From contig CAMPIP010000123.1 in assembly GCA_946886425.1 (NCBI GenBank), positions 1 through 7,019 of the forward strand: 7,019 nt of DNA. The letters run 5' to 3'. This document shows, piece by piece, positions 6,766 through 7,019 of this stretch; the first letter of the stretch is position 1, and every line of letters starts with the position of its first letter. The stretch is from an uncultured Actinomycetes bacterium. GTDB lineage: Bacteria; Actinomycetota; Thermoleophilia; Solirubrobacterales; 70-9. The position numbers and the translations under genes were made by a program. A model generated the notes under the pieces. The model was not told the origin of the DNA, searched no databases, and saw nothing but the letters and a program-made list of their open reading frames with translations.

Positions 6766-7019
6766 CAAAACTTGGTCCCGAAATTGGTTCCCAACTCCAT
6801 GGAACTCAGCCGAAACCTTGGACGTGATCGGCTCGATCAGGCCAGATTCGACCTCCTGGACACCTTCCGGCTGAACTTCTAATCCGACGGTCGCTGGTTC
6901 GAATCCAGCCGGGGGCGCTTTCTTCTCCGGGTCTGGGCTCGGCGCATCAAGGCTCACCCGTCCTTCTGATCCAATAGGCGTCGCGCCCACGCTTCTACTT
7001 CGTTTATCAGGACGACCGC
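6766..7019. other. Gene-free region downstream of the propeller gene, carrying the displaced tRNA 3' half
   Basis: I see no credible gene in these 254 bases on either strand. The content is lower in GC than the left part of the window. It contains two near direct repeats TTGGTCCC (6772-6779) and TTGGTTCCC (6784-6792), then the tRNA-Arg 3'-half copy (6875-6917). About 100 bases of non-coding sequence follow to the window end. No clear terminator with a T-run follows the propeller gene. Confidence 0.7.
6875..6917 (+). repeat. 43-bp direct repeat, right copy: displaced tRNA-Arg 3' half (attR-like)
   Basis: 42 of 43 bases match 5404-5446. The single difference, C6888, is in the variable region and does not affect the T arm. 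Anticodon loop, T arm and 3' acceptor strand are all present. The 5' acceptor strand, D arm and full 5' anticodon stem are missing, so it cannot form a tRNA. The preservation of the T arm and acceptor strand suggests recent origin, or selection as a recombination site. Confidence 0.88.

Larger units (their letters stand above)
5404..6917. mobile_element. Candidate small insertion / element remnant bounded by tRNA-Arg 3'-end repeats
   Basis: The region lies between an intact tRNA-Arg and a displaced copy of its 3' half, a layout made by tyrosine recombinases that integrate at tRNA genes. It holds one gene (the secreted beta-propeller) and no integrase, excisionase or replication gene. The bases are poorer in GC: lines counted by hand gave about 58% (5641-5700), 60% (6481-6540) and 52% (6781-6840), against 70% (4621-4680) and 77% (3001-3060). 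GC stays low (about 56%) past the right repeat at 6961-7019, so the true right border may be further on. It could be a decayed element, a cassette moved by a helper integrase, one unit of a tandem att array, or a local duplication. Confidence 0.45.

Noticed and set aside
6857..6874. TGGACA and CCGG just before the displaced tRNA half, loosely like the D-loop side of the intact tRNA
   Set aside because: Spacing differs (18 against 15 bases to the repeat) and the intervening bases do not align, so I do not extend the repeat; a decayed full tRNA copy is not supported.
6686..6874. 62-residue plus-strand frame overlapping the end of the propeller gene
   Set aside because: It is out of frame with the propeller gene, Ser/Pro/Thr-rich, has no ribosome binding site and resembles no known protein.
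5447..7019. CRISPR array, transposase, toxin-antitoxin or integrase gene in the candidate element
   Set aside because: I looked for spaced short repeats, terminal inverted repeats and recombinase motifs on both strands and found none.

Overview
The window is GC-rich, gene-dense bacterial DNA. Hand-counted 60-base lines in the left two thirds run about 70-77% GC. GTG starts, Pro/Ala/Arg-rich proteins and secreted proteins with repetitive Ser/Pro linkers and a small C-terminal beta domain suggest a high-GC actinobacterium. The Thermoleophilia/Solirubrobacterales are my best guess from protein style; this is an inference, as no 16S or other marker gene is present.

Layout, left to right. (1) Bases 2-340: the 3' end of a secreted-type protein with an Ig-like/regulatory-like beta domain. 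(2) 374-859, minus: an SRPBCC (START/polyketide-cyclase fold) protein. (3) 953-1255, plus: a small conserved hypothetical protein, divergent from (2), with a 14-bp perfect inverted repeat in the gap. (4) 1240-1527, minus: a small three-helix membrane protein whose end overlaps the end of (3) by 16 bp. (5) 1609-2286, plus: peptide-methionine sulfoxide reductase msrA, with complete catalytic and recycling cysteines. (6) 2333-4504, plus: a 723-residue polytopic membrane protein of GT-C-like appearance; its GTG start lies inside a strong hairpin just after msrA. (7) 4501-5304, minus: an alpha/beta hydrolase that shares a CTAG tetramer with (6), so each gene's TAG stop lies on an opposite strand of the same four bases. 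(8) 5374-5446, plus: tRNA-Arg(UCU). (9) 5503-6765, plus: a secreted six-bladed YWTD-like beta-propeller with a C-terminal beta domain. (10) 6766-7019: no gene, but a near-perfect second copy of the 3' 43 bases of the tRNA-Arg.

Genes (1)-(7) look like ordinary chromosomal housekeeping and hypothetical genes, and I see no single pathway linking them. The right third is the unusual part. The tRNA-Arg gene is followed 1471 bp later by a displaced copy of its 3' half, starting at the anticodon loop and ending exactly at the tRNA end. This is the signature of attL/attR sites left by a tRNA-targeting integrase. Between the copies lies one secreted-protein gene, GC content is lower (about 52-60% in sampled lines), and there is no integrase. 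It therefore reads as a remnant or non-autonomous insertion, or the left end of a larger island running past the window.
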